Assembly: GCF_030247195.1 (NCBI RefSeq)
Contig: NC_080671.1
Location: forward strand, 98,815,845 to 98,879,844
Direction of reading: 5' to 3'
DNA from: Topomyia yanbarensis
Taxonomy: Eukaryota; Arthropoda; Insecta; Diptera; Culicidae
DNA length: 64,000 nt
Within the stretch, counting starts at the first letter, position 1; the number at the start of each line of letters is the position of its first letter. The position numbers were made by a program, and so were the translations under genes. This document shows positions 45,260 to 57,082 of this stretch, piece after piece. The notes under the pieces were generated by a model. That model searched no databases. It saw only the letters and a list, made by a program, of their open reading frames with translations, and was not told where the DNA came from.

Positions 45260-47901
45260 CAGTGGCGGCGCTAAAGGGGGGGGTCAAAGGGGGCAGCCCC
45301 GGGCGGCAAAATTTAAGGGCGGCAAATGTTGCTCAACATAACCATCTAATAGTGATTATCATTGTTCATTAATCGCGATAAACGTTAAGTTCGTGTGAAA
45401 CGTTTGAATTCATATTGTTTTGGCGACTGTAAAATGATGTAAGATGATGATGAAGTACGACGGATCTGACGGAACAAAACAATATATATCTGAACCTGAA
45501 CCTCAAACGTAACGATCTTAGCAAATGCAAGCGAAAATTGTTTTTAAAAAATCCTTTATTAATAACGTAACTGTTTTTGAGAAGAAATAAAATATAATGG
45601 CCCGAAGTTAACAAAAGGAAGAATAAAGGTGAAAGTGCAGTTTATGTCTCACAAATAAGGAACAAGAAAAAATGAATTCTTGCAGCTATAATTGAAAGTA
45701 AATTTGATGTTAACTTTTTTTCTTATGTTTATATTAACACTGTCTAATTGTGGCAAATATATCCCACACGCTATACGGCGTTTTATTTAATTTCAATAAC
45801 GTTTCCAAACTTTTGAGAATTTCCAACACTTGCAATTGCAATTGGTTTTTGACAACGGCGAAATCTTTGCACTATCCCCTCTAACTCTCTTGTTACCTAC
45901 CGTACCAAACAGTCTAATACCACCATACCCTTTGCTGTATCAGTGTGTCGTCTCTAGCTCACTCCGTTAATTGCCGTTTGTCCCCAGCTTCGCAGAGCAC
46001 GAGAAATCCTCAGGTTCCCACCATCGTGGTCGATCTACCTTGCTCGTTGTGGCTACTTCTGCCAGTTGGATTAGTTTCGGGAACAGTTTTTACCGGGTTG
46101 TCGTCCGCAACTTAAACGTGCCCAAATCAGCACAGCCTCGTATATTTTGCTGTGTTAACGATTGATAGTATAGTCACAGAGCCACAACGTGATCTTCTGA
46201 TGCCCTTGGCGGATTCTCAGTTAGAACACCACTTTGACTTTCCTTTTTTGTTCGACTTTAGAGCAATAATTGAGTGTGTAATTGAAAATCGCACACTAAT
46301 CGTGACTTACTTTATGACTTATCGGCACCTAGTTTATAAAGTAAATCAAGATATCGAAATGTGAAGACTTTTATAAAAAGCACGAAAAGTTACACGGAAA
46401 ATGAAAACCATTAATATAGAGTACCAAGAGATCACTAAAGTTTGAAGACATGTAAAAAATAACTTCACTGCAGATTTGTTTACCGAGGTTAGGTGCTTGA
46501 TGCCGAGGGCCGAAGCCTTTTTTCAGGAGACATTATGACTGACTGACAGCACCTAAATGTCGGTTTGCATAGTTGAGATCGACGGTGTTGTTACCGTTTC
46601 GATTAGGTGATGCGTGGGGTGAAGCGGTTTCTCCAGTGAGTGAAGATTTTGGATGGCAATCTCACAGGACGGGACAAAATTGTATGTCCCTTCAAACTCG
46701 TATCCTTTAGCAGTATTGCTGTGTTGGATTTGTTCTTCACAAGGTTCGTACCGCGCGTCATGTTTTGCACTAAATAAAGGCAAATAGGCCATTGTAGTAA
46801 TAAAACCGCGAGTGGCAAGTACGCAGATAATCAAAATCCAATCAAAGCCGCTCTAAGCACTTTTTTACAGAAATACTAAAGAAAGTCACGTCTCACCACG
46901 ACAAATCGTTATGCTCTCTTGGCTCGGGAAGAGTATGACTCTGACGATCCCCATCGTGAGACATCTGTTACTGCTCCTATAAACTGTAGTCGAACAAGAT
47001 TTATTTGTTAAGATAAAACATTCAGGACATCATCCTCTTTTAGAATCAGTGAAATTGAACACGACGAATATATCTGGTTAATCCGGAAGGATTTTCCGGT
47101 ACTGGGAAGCAATTCGTAACCTTGGAATTATTTCGGAGGGTTCGATTTGACCTCGGAACGGTCACTCACGGCCTTGCGGGTACCTGCTTCGGAAAGATCG
47201 TTGCAGGGTCAATTATATTATTATACATATCCCAGTATTGGAACTTACCTCCGGAAATCCGAATAACCGTGAACCAGATGCATTTTTACAGATTCTAAAA
47301 GTGGTTGAGTTCTGGAATTGAAAACATCCAAATGTGTCTATATTGAAGAAAAAATGCCATAGCTACGAGTATTTCGGTTTTGGGGGTACTCGGGGACCCT
47401 GCCGGGCTGTTACGGGTTTAAAAAATTCAAAAGCCCTTCCTCAAACCCCCGATCACTGTATCATTCGTTTTTTTCCCACAAAAGAAATGCTTGGTATTAT
47501 TCTAAGATGTCACTAAGTTGCAATTTCCAGTTTGGGAAAGAGTACTGGAATTTCATGAATTAAAATCTGCAAAGGAGTTCGCTGTCGGGCACATAACGGT
47601 CAAGTGCGACCTTGTGAACAAAGTTGTAACCTCACTTTGTTCACCGTGAATAATACGCAACGCTGCCGCAAAGCTACTTGGTCAAGTTTGAATACGTTTT
47701 ATTCTGTTGATTCCAAATGGATAAAAAAGTGTATTCATTTCATTATTGAAAGTTTAATAAAAAATAAATCGTTTTTAGATGCAATATATGCACCACCGGG
47801 AAAACTCTATTGATGAGATAGTTTGGTTAGTCGGAAATATGTAAGGGGGCGGCAAATTTAACTTTTAGCCCCGAGCAGCAAAAAGCCTAGCGCCGCTACT
47901 G
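45260..47901. mobile_element. hAT-type element, 2.64 kb
   Basis: The ends are CAGTGGCGGCGCTA (45260) and inverted CAGTAGCGGCGCTA (47901). The flanks ATTAGACA (45252-45259) and GTTAGACA (47902-47909) are an 8-bp duplication with one mismatch. It splits a dispersed (CA)n module: sequence left of it ('CCTCGATTAGACA') resumes right of it ('GTTAGACAGTCGG'). The interior has frame fragments but no recognisable transposase. Confidence 0.82.
46553..46834 (-). pseudogene. Unidentified ORF fragment shared with 55591-55779
   Basis: A 93-codon minus frame inside the hAT-type element. It includes KGYEFEGTYNFVPSCEIAIQ and NLHSLE. The + strand at 55591 encodes SLKGNTTFVPSNAIAIQNLR SLD, clearly the same protein family. 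I do not recognise the family; it could be part of a domesticated or transposon-encoded protein. Both copies are short and isolated. Confidence 0.4.
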
Positions 47902-47945
47902 GTTAGACAGTCGGTTTTCGAAGCAATTGCATAACCTTTCTATAT

Positions 47946-48147
47946 GGCCTGTGTTAAGCCAAAGAGAACCAAGCGCCATTTTGAGGTACTTTATCTAAAA
48001 TCGCTTTAACATCCAATGTAACACCAGGAACTCTAATATCTATTATGTTTTGGGAGCTCAAATAGCAAACGAAAGCAAGCAAGTGTTCTTTAACTTTCTA
48101 CACGAAAAAAATTATGGCGCTTAGCTCGGTTTGGCTTAACGCAGGCC
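47946..48147. mobile_element. 202-bp MITE, 'GGCCTGYGTTAAGCCAAA' ends
   Basis: The left GGCCTGTGTTAAGCCAAAG and the inverted right end GGCCTGCGTTAAGCCAAAC pair over about 34 bp. The flanking ATAT on both sides (left ...TTTCTATAT, right ATATGAGAAAGG) reconstitutes the sequence TTTCTATATGAGAA found uninterrupted at 6345. That shows a clean insertion into the dispersed repeat. Confidence 0.82.
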
Positions 48148-48238
48148 ATATGAGAAAGGCAAAAACTTATTCTCAAAAAATTAGGGTGAACGTATAAATA
48201 TGGGACACATTGTATTTTCCCATAGTACAAATCTCGAT

Positions 48239-48463
48239 AAACATATGATTACGGCTTAAAAGCCAACTGTAAAAATTCGCTTTGAAAGGAAATTCCGGAC
48301 AAACCGTTACTCGCCAATCACAGATATTGGTAGTAAACAAAAGAGAAAAGTTTTCTCTTTCATTAACTGCTATGAACTGTGTTTAGCCAGTAACGGTTTG
48401 TCCGGAATGTCCTTTCAAAGATAATTTTGACAGTTGGCTTTTAAGCCGTAATCATATGTTTGG
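48239..48463. mobile_element. 225-bp MITE with 55-bp terminal inverted repeats
   Basis: The left AACATATGATTACGGCTTAA mirrors TTAAGCCGTAATCATATGTT at the right. Further in, TCCGGACAAACCGTTACT and AGTAACGGTTTGTCCGGA are inverted again. Non-coding. Confidence 0.85.
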
Positions 48464-48689
48464 CGAGAAATGTCAAAAATTTCAAGCAGGGCGGAGGTCC
48501 AAAATTGTCCAAATGATATAAAATTTGGCATCTGAGCTTTTACATTGATATTTGTCACAATAGTAGGCCTTTGAGATTTCAAAAATGAGTGTTTTTTGCA
48601 ATGCCCTAATGCGGGTGCGAGAAAGGCCAGGGGTTGGAAGGGGGGGTTCATGAAAAGTGGAGGTGTAAGGATAAGTGAGAGGGGGGGGG

Positions 48690-49540
48690 GCGAAGCTACA
48701 CCCAACTTGCATATTATACCTTCCCTTTGAGACTTGTTTTGAGAAAATCGGTTCGGTCATCTCCGAGTAATCGATGCACTGGTCACACACATACACACAG
48801 ACATACACACATACGCATACACACGTTTCCCGGACTCGACGAAGTGAGTCGAATAGTGCAAGAGTGTCGGCTAACAGATTCAAGCAATTTGTAACTGATT
48901 TTATTATTTTTGCATCATTTATACACATATTGATTATATCGATTTATATAGGAATTTTGCATGTGGCCGCATACTTCAACCCGTAACACAGGAACCAGAA
49001 CTCCGATTCAAAGAAAATTTAATAGCATTCAATAGGGGTGTAGTGGCTTTCATTTGAGACTTAATATGTGAAAATCGAGTCAGATATTTCTGAGAAGCAG
49101 ATGTGAATTCAATTCAGAAACTTAATTACTTCCCCGAAGCTTCCGGTTCCGCCGAACGTGTCCAATGTGGCCAACGTGGATTTGATTGAGCATCAGTGAG
49201 CTGATACTATAAATCCAAACATTTTCGAACACATTTTATGAAGCTTTGCATCTCTTTGATACCACTCTTCAGTCTGTAACTCCGGAACCGGAAGTCGGAA
49301 TTAAATGAAATTCAATAGCAGCCTATGGGAACGTTGTACCTTTCATTTGAGACTAAGTTCGGTTTAGCTACTTCCGAGTAACCGATGTGCATATCTTTGG
49401 TCACATACATACATACTCACGCACACACACACATACGCACAGACATTTGCCTAACTCGACGAACTGAGTCGAATAGTATAGGAGACTCAGCCCTCCGGGC
49501 CTCGGTTAAAAAGTCGGGTTTCAGAGTGAGCCTAACCAGG
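48690..49540. repeat. Dispersed (CA)n-module repeat, two modules
   Basis: Two CACACA/TACACA microsatellites (48783-48825 and 49400-49440) each precede a CTCGACGAANTGAGTCGAAT signature. Between them are 'CTCCGGAACCGGAAGTCGGA' and 'TTTCATTTGAGACT' segments. Same family as 43191-45250. Confidence 0.75.
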
Positions 49541-50125
49541 CTATTCTAAAGTTTCTTCCCTCATCTCCTTACTCTTTCTTGAGTACTATGGCTCTAAATA
49601 TTAAAATATATCACACTTTCTATTCCCTTGCTAATTAAATGTCATTACAATATAAAAATCATTATCAGTACTACATTCCTTATATGATGCAGTTGTATAT
49701 GTGAAACTTCTGTAGGCACAAGCCATATTTTCACCTTTACCAATTGTCCTTCCCAGCGCACCGTGAATCTAAGATGAATCTAGTTTAGCTGCAATTGAGC
49801 TCTCCCGTGATGGGTGCAATTTATTTTGTGATTCATTAATATCAAAGGAGGCAACGGGACTTTGCTGTTTCTCTAGTGTGTACGTAGCGGGCCTGGATGG
49901 GTAGTACTTGTTTGTTTGCTATTCACAAGCGGTATGCATTTTGACTTCTGATCTGTACGAGATGAGAAAGCAGACTGATTTTAGAATCTGTAAAAATGAA
50001 TCGCATGAATACCTCTGGTTTCCAGCGAAGGGATGTTCCCGAACTGAGATACGATTTGTAAATTTTAATAAAATTCTTGCAATATAATTGTCAAAATTCT
50101 TGGAATTGTTATAGAAGTCTTTTTT
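49541..50125. other. Non-coding stretch
   Basis: No gene or repeat boundary is seen. Confidence 0.3.
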
Positions 50126-50283
50126 TTTGTTAATAGAGGTTTAAACCTTAGGGTCATTCACCTCTTTTCGGGTTAGAGAAATCTCTTCGGGAAAATCTCT
50201 AACCCTATGTGCGGGGTTGGGAGTCGAACCCAGGTAAACTGCGTACAAGGCAATCGATTTACCAACTACGCTATACCCGTCCC
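50126..50283 (-). mobile_element. tRNA-derived SINE, Feilai-like (copy 2)
   Basis: On the minus strand: the head GGGACGGGTATAGCGTAGTT, A box TAGCGTAGTTGG, B box GGTTCGACTCC, the body with CGCACATAGGGTTAGAGAT, and a tail of T (A on the sense strand) near 50126. ATAGAAGTC left and ATAGAAATC right may be the target duplication. The best-preserved of the two copies. Confidence 0.85.
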
Positions 50284-52417
50284 ATATAATAGAAATCTCT
50301 TTCTTATCGCTACACACTATTGATAATATATACAGGAAAATCGTCTATTTTTCAGTATATATCCCGCAGAATGAGCCTTCTGATGATTTCAAAAGGATTG
50401 TATTGTACTACGGCACACTCGCATGCATCCGCTCGAGCGACTGTGCTCCACAATGAGGTTGACACCAGTCTTTCTTTGGACAAAACCAACGCTGCAGCCG
50501 TGTGGCATCCGGCGGGTTGAACTATAGCAACCAAGAATAGATCCACTGGTTTCCTGCTCCACGTCGTAAGAGGCGACAGAAAACAGGAGTCCCTCAGTCT
50601 AGGTATCTCTCTTCCGAGAACTTAACGATTGGAGGGACTAAACTATGCCAGTCGCATGCTGAGTATCAGGGGCCTTGCCCTTGCTTAGTCAAGCGAATGT
50701 CTGACATAGCTGACATACTTAGTATCTTTGTACTGCTGTACAATATGTGTCGGAGAGGAAATGTGTACTGCTCGAGCCGAAAATGGCTAGAGTAACACGA
50801 GTCAATCTCCAACATAAACGTATAGCGACTGGCAATTTTTCCTGCATTCTGCAGGAAGGAAAAGTCTCCATAGCTTTGGTTCAAGACGATATTTCCAAGA
50901 AGAAAACTTCCCAGTTTCATCTTTGTTGCTTTCAACAAAACGGCATCACAAGTCCACGTGAAGTGCCTCGTGCGTGCACAATGACAAATAGTGCTGTTAA
51001 AGCATGTCTTATGTTTGACATCGTCACTCACGATATGTGTGCTGTCACAGTCATTGCCTTAGATCGAACAAAGGCAGACAATATGTGTATTGTTCAGTAT
51101 ATTTACAACCTAAAAAAACAATATCTTCTGATGATTTCAAAAGGGTTGTATTATACTGTGGTAGAATCGGGTATTTCTTCATAGTCGACACTTACTCAAT
51201 TGCCCTTCACGTCATTTGAGAGGGTCTGAATTGATGGATTTCTTGTGTAGCACGAATCTGAATGCATCAATTGCATAATATGGAAGCGGAGAAGTGTTAG
51301 ATGTAACTGCATCGACAATAGTACGCAAGAGTTGGCAATTTGCTTCGTGTCGAACGAGCTCAAACCGTTGTTATCCGATTATAAAAATATCTTGTTAGAT
51401 CAGATACCGTTTTCGTAGGAACCGTAATCCTAATGATGATATATTCGATATATTCTATGGATCGGCTATTAGTGAAGTTTACGTTTTTGACGTTTCCAAA
51501 TCAAAATGTTTTGCAGAAGAGCTTGAATCTCACAATCAGAGACTGTTCAGAGGCATTTAAGTCGAGTCGCAAAGCTTACAGAAATGTTCTTCGATCCTCT
51601 GAGAGAAGTTGTTGTGAAAGCCTTTGCACAAATGTCTTAAGTGTCAAAGAGGTTAGAAGATGAAATGAAATACTAGCGTATTCGTATGTACATGTACATG
51701 TAAATTCGCTTAGAACTGCAAATAGTGAATACTCCTTCGATGAAGTTGAGGTACTGAACTGTCTTTTTAACTTACATTTTCCAACTTACTCCAGCACTGA
51801 CGGCTGCCCTTGAGCTTCTTTCAGATAGTTTTGATTCTTGAAAATTTACCAATAGAATCGGTGACGCCTGGCTGAAACAAATGAACGGTTGGCACCGTAA
51901 AAGTCGTCGCGAAAAGCTGAAATCCTTCATGTTTCACTTCAAAGAGGATATGAACACTTCAACCATGTCTCCAAAAAAAGTTCTCACTTGTAGTCTTGCA
52001 ACTGGATTCATTTGGGTAGTGCACAACCAAATTAAACAGTTTTGTTCTGCTACGCCAGATCAAAGAGCCCACATGACTACCAAAAAATCAGCCGAATAGG
52101 CTATACGACTTCCATGTCTGTGTGCATCGTCAATGCTGTAGATGTCACAGCCTTCCTCTGGTTCTTCCGATTGTACTGTCATCACAAGATTAGCCTGATG
52201 CACGAACGAACCGCAATAATCTTCGCTAAAACTGTTTTACTAATTATCAGTTGCACTATTTGACATTAAAAATTAAAGAATATAAGCTATAGGAGACTTC
52301 CGAAATTGTGTTAGGTGATGGCCTTCTTCATTTTCGGCTTTCAGGCGAAGAATAATTTTGGTCATAAGATACCTAGAAAACTTAATTTCCATAGACTACT
52401 TAACATAGACTTCTGTA
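50284..52417. other. Repeat-like region, no supported gene
   Basis: The sequence 'CTTCTGATGATTTCAAAAGG' occurs at about 50384 and again near 51126, each followed by TTGTATTNTACT, so part of this block is duplicated. Frames at 50747-51184 and 51881-52099 have no domain I recognise. On the minus strand near 50880, GKFSSWKYRLE faintly recalls a retroelement gag protein, too weak to call. Confidence 0.3.
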
Positions 52418-52574
52418 CCGACACAGTTGACCTCGTTCATGACAGTTCACTAGTATTGTTTAGATCGACTGTCTGTCAATGATTCTGCTTGCTCGGAGCA
52501 CATCGTAAAGATTTGTTCTTAATCCACGTAAACAGTACTAGCAAACTGTAAAAAGCAAGATTAACTCTATCGGT
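52418..52574. mobile_element. Foldback MITE, 'CATGTAAACAGTA' family (copy 2, short)
   Basis: The ends ACAGTTCACTAGTATTGTTT and, inverted, ACAGTTTGCTAGTACTGTTT correspond to the arms of 22874-23219. The centre is shorter. Confidence 0.65.
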
Positions 52575-52598
52575 AACGAAATCAGACATCAATAAACA

Positions 52599-52791
52599 CG
52601 ATATATCAGCTTCCATCAAAGTATAAAACGTCACCGTAACATCACCGTCACGTCAGAATAAGTTTAATACATATACGCATTCACACGTTCGATACGTCAA
52701 AAGCTTCAATTCTGCTGACTGACTGCATGACATTGATGTTACCGTTGACGTAATGTACCGGTGACGGGTAGCTGACAGATCATGTGGATCG
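52599..52791. mobile_element. Palindromic MITE, 'CTTCCGTCAAC' family (copy 2)
   Basis: Diverged relative of 16055-16286: GATATATCAGCTTCCATCAA, CGTCACCGT and CGTCAGAATAAGTT at the left. The mirrored half (ATTGATGTTACCGTTGACG, AGCTGACAGATCATGTGGATC) is at the right. Confidence 0.6.
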
Positions 52792-53751
52792 TAGGTAGTT
52801 CGAAGAAATTGGATCGTTGCGGGCAGAGTGTATGTAAGGAGAGTGAAGACGACTATCATGACAGTTGTCGTCATTCACCGTATATGCACTCAGGTTGTAA
52901 TCTCTACTATAAAAACAGGAAGGCGCAGACGCTGCTTACACTGGTCGAACATTGACCCGCTCTTACATTTGGTAAATCCTTTATTTTGACATTTCTTGCC
53001 CCTTATGCGCACATGTTAAAGTAATGGGTAACGATATGCTGGAGCGAGACAGAATGGTTTAGCCAGTAAATGCATGGAGACATTAGCGCTTTACGCCCTC
53101 AGGTTCTTATAATCTCTTTTGATAAGGTACATGAAACATGCACAAATTTCGGAGCTTTTCTACAAATATATAAATATGTTTTTAAATAATTTTCTGCATA
53201 TAAAAATAATTATATCACATAAATGGGTCTTAAAGCGGACCATTGAAAGAAAATATATGTATATGAAAAAAAACATTATACCGTAGGTCGGAACTTTAGA
53301 TTTAAGAAATCGTAGGTCGGAAGTCTATAAAGCAATTGAAGGAAAAATAAATTGACACATAATCGACATTATAATCTAAAAAGTTGCAATTTCAGGACAT
53401 AACCTAAGAAGAATAAAACAATTGCGATTGTGGATATGGATTAAAAGTTCTAGATCACGTAAATTGGCACTATACGACGATACCAGACGGTACATAATCA
53501 TCGAGAATCTCTACTGGAGAAGGGATACATTAATACGTAATATTCTTGGACTACGCGATATGACTGCCATAATAATAGTCAACAAATCGGGATGGACGTC
53601 AAATAAAACTATAAAAATGAACACATTGTTTTTTTATATGATCGTCTCGGCAATGACAAATCCCGGTCAAGTTTTCAGTTGCGATTCAATAAAAACAAAA
53701 CTAATCCAGCTAATGGTGTAATTCTAGACCAACACGTGAAATGGGCGTAAG
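52792..53751. other. Non-coding stretch with one orphan frame
   Basis: A 99-codon + frame at 53422-53721 (MRLWIWIKSSRSRKLALYDD...) has no recognisable domain, no good start context and AT-rich codons. I do not call it a gene. Confidence 0.3.
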
Positions 53752-53952
53752 TGCAAATTAGAGCCTCTCTGTGTTTACTTTCATTTTCGATTATTATGGT
53801 TTCATCATAAAACTTTCCAACATGTTTTTAGTGCATAATGAATGAAACTCTGATTTCGCCTAGGGTATTATGCTAAGGGTTAAGAAGCAAAGGTAAAAGC
53901 GGCCAAGTAATTGACGGAAGAGAAAGTAAACAAAGAGATACTCTCATTTGCA
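53752..53952. mobile_element. MITE, 'AATGAGAGCCTCTCTTTGTTTAC' family (copy 2)
   Basis: Ends GTGCAAATTAGAGCCTCTC and, inverted, GTGCAAATGAGAGTATCTC, with the same GTTTACTTTC blocks as 30383-30579. Confidence 0.75.
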
Positions 53953-54033
53953 CTTTCGCTCTTTCCACATGTTTGTCTAGAATTGTGATTTACTGATTAA
54001 TGTCAACCCTGTAAACTACGTGAGCAAGAACCC

Positions 54034-54197
54034 GGTCAAACCATTCGGAATTTAATTCGGAATCCTGAATGGAGTCAGTATGGATTCCAAATCAAATGCA
54101 ACAACCGATTCTGAGTCGGAATCGGTTGTTGCATTTGATTTGGAATCCATAAAGACTCCATTCAGAAATCCGAACCGGTTCCGGAATGAGTTTAACT
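54034..54197. mobile_element. Palindromic MITE, 'GGAACCGGTT' family (copy 3)
   Basis: The best palindrome of the three: GGATTCCAAATCAAATGCAA and TTGCATTTGATTTGGAATCC are exact inverse complements around the centre CCGATTCTGAGTCGGAATCGG. Ends GTCAAACCATTC and GAATGAGTTTAAC. Confidence 0.8.
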
Positions 54198-57082
54198 GGG
54201 AAAGAGGGGGAAAGAGATAGAGCAAGACTTTCGGGATACTGGGTCACAACTAAACTAGGAAGAAGAAGTCCAATTCGGACCGCTGGCCAATTCTCATCTG
54301 TGTCTCAGCTATGGTTCAGGTGAAAGGTATTTGAGACTGTGCTGGAATTTATTTCCGTAGTTGAGCTATTCTCAGTGTTTTTACTGCAAGGTGAGATAAA
54401 AGGGGATGGGCCGGTCCACCCGAATTCTTCCAACAAAAAAATCATTTGAAATACATGGAACGAGTGCAGGTAAGCAGTACCAGATCGCGTAAATTGACTT
54501 TGATGTTTTCAGTATTTATATATTACCGACCGAAAATAAAAGTCGCAAGAACAGAGCATGCTTGGTAGAACCCGCTTCAAATAGAATGTAAAAATAGGAA
54601 ATAAACTTCATGCTTTAAAATCGTACTGAAACCCTCCAGCATTAAGAATCTCTTAAAAAGATCTCAACCGCAAAACTCGGGAAGTATGAAAAATCAGTAT
54701 AAACCGGATGAAAATAAATAATTCGTACGCAGAAGCTTCCGTACATTTTGACGTTCAAGAAAAAAAATTGGCTAAACAAAACTACTTTGTACGAATCGGA
54801 CATATTTTTTCGGTTTTTATACTAAAGGCTCTTTTCCCATTCATATAGAGGGAAGCCCCAATCCGATTTTAATGTTTGAAGTTTATACAAGATTATTATA
54901 TTCTAATATATTTGAAGCGGGTTTTACGAAGCATGTTCTATTCGTGCGACTTGTATCATAACTACATAATAGTGGTTCCAGAGGTATGGATAAATGAATC
55001 CTATACAATCCAATACTATGAAAAAGAAATGATTCAGAATAAGTATTTAAATTCTTGGAAAAGCAAGTGGCCATTTAAAGTGTCACTGGACATAAAAAGT
55101 GTTTTGACAGATGGACACAGAGCCGTAGCGTGCGGTTTGCGAGGTTGGCCCTCGCCAAGGGTGCCAACCTTAGGGGGACGCTAAAATCTTATAAAATAAG
55201 TGAGGTAAATCATAAAATAAGTTAGGATAGGAATATCATTCCCAGGTACATGCAAAATTATTGTTCGAAAGTCAAACTGAAAAAGAAAGCCAAAGTAGAC
55301 AACAAAAAGGCGCATAACTGAGACTCTACCAAAGGCACCAGAAGTCCAAAATAAACAACAAACAAGACAATGACTTCATATTTCAGCAAAAAATATTGCA
55401 AACTTTTCCGCTTGTTTTCTCAGATTCGTAGAAACAAGGGGAACGGAAATGTGGTAATGGGCAATAAAGCAGGTCTCCTCTTTAAACCTATAGCAATGAT
55501 CATAGAGTGAGCTGGATGAATTATCATCGACAATTAAAATTTAAATAATTGCTACAAAGTCCAATTTGCTTGTAATTAGAGCAATACTGTATGCATGACG
55601 CGCGGCATAAACAACCGATCATCCTTGTCGAAGAAGACGGAAAGCAGTCTCGCCAAAGGTCACCCGACACTAGTTTGAAGGGAAATACCACTTTTGTCCC
55701 GTCCAATGCGATTGCCATTCAAAATCTTCGCTCACTGGATCAAGAGGTCTTTGAAACAACCAATCCCGTCCTTCAGTAGAACCACAGATGCGAAGTTCGA
55801 ATAGATGATTACACCATTGATCTCAACTTTTTGTGCGGGTAGGTAAACGCGATAGTTCTTCATAAACGTTTTGTCGCAAGAAGCGTCATTTGTTTCCTTT
55901 AGTCACAATATCACATTTCTGAGCTTATTTAAACGAACTTTCGAGATATCTAGCACAGCTGAATATTTCTACCTCTTGCGGAATATTAGAATACTTAGCA
56001 GACTATCATTAATCCGAAAGAAGATCGAATATGGTCGAAGCTAGTTCAATGAGTTTGATTTTAAATGGAAGTTTTTGATGAGGAATCTTGTTCGACGTCC
56101 ATTTTAGAATCATTTGGGTCATTTCAGGAGAGTCTATTTATGGACGGTCCTAGAGCCAAGCGCAAAGTAAAAACTGTAGAATATGATGAAAGAGACAGCA
56201 ATCATGGGGGATATAGTTTGAAAAACAAGTCTGAATAAAGGAATAATGTGGAATAATCTTCACTCGATGTATGACTGGATGCAACTTATTTTATAAGAAC
56301 TGGAACGATCAGCAATAGTCACATTGATCATGCAAAAGGCACCCTGGGGTTTTCAGAACAAATCAGTACCATTTGTTGCTACACAGCAAAGCAAAAATGT
56401 AGTCGGGTCAACTATTTGTTCATTGCAAAAACTCTGATTGTAATCCTCGTTAATTTGCTTGTACTGTACGGAGAACTCAAACGAAACGAGTACTGAATTA
56501 TTCAGCGCTTCTCTACTAATCGTGACTGCCATTAAAACATAAATTGTGTTCTCAATATTGAGCAAATATGGTCGGCTGACACCTTTGCTAGAAGGAACTT
56601 TTTACTTGCATTCCCCATCGAGAGAGCAGGGTGTCTTTGGGAGACTTTTTCCCGGATCGAATTCGTGGATATTTTTGGACTTTGATGCGTTATTTTTCAT
56701 GAAAGTTCATATCAATACAATATATGCAAGAGGTGTTCATTGTTTTCACAAGACATATTTGAGTATATGTTTCGCGTTAAGTCTAATATTTTTCTGAGAT
56801 AGTATTGTTTTCCTTAATTATAGTGTATATAAACGCTCTATATAGAATTGGATTAAATTTGAGTTGGTGTAGTTTTCGATTTTTGGTCACCTGCCTCCCC
56901 ATAGTACATCGTTTCGAAAGGGGGTTTCATACTAAGAGTCTGAATATTTGAAAAGTTATGGTTTTCTCGTAATACAGTAATCTTTCGATTATATCACGCC
57001 TAGTTATATATAAGGATGCAAGTATATATGCATGAAACAATATATAAGTACATGTTTATATGTATATTCATTTAAATATATA
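54198..57082. other. Gene-free, AT-rich region
   Basis: Near 55120-55180 the sequence GAGCCGTAGCGTGCGGTTTG looks like a hAT-type end without a visible partner. 55591-55779 (+) holds the second copy of the unidentified ORF fragment described at 46553. Otherwise no feature is supported. Confidence 0.35.

Noticed and set aside
50217..50283. A functional tRNA gene on the minus strand
   Set aside because: A and B boxes are present, but the acceptor and anticodon stems do not pair properly, and the sequence continues into the SINE body shared with 3978-4130.
50747..51184. Copia-like gag on the minus strand (GKFSSWKYRLE)
   Set aside because: A single short motif with stops around it; no protease, integrase or LTRs nearby.
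53422..53721. 99-codon open frame as a novel gene
   Set aside because: No recognisable domain, signal peptide or splice context, and AT-rich random codon use between MITEs.
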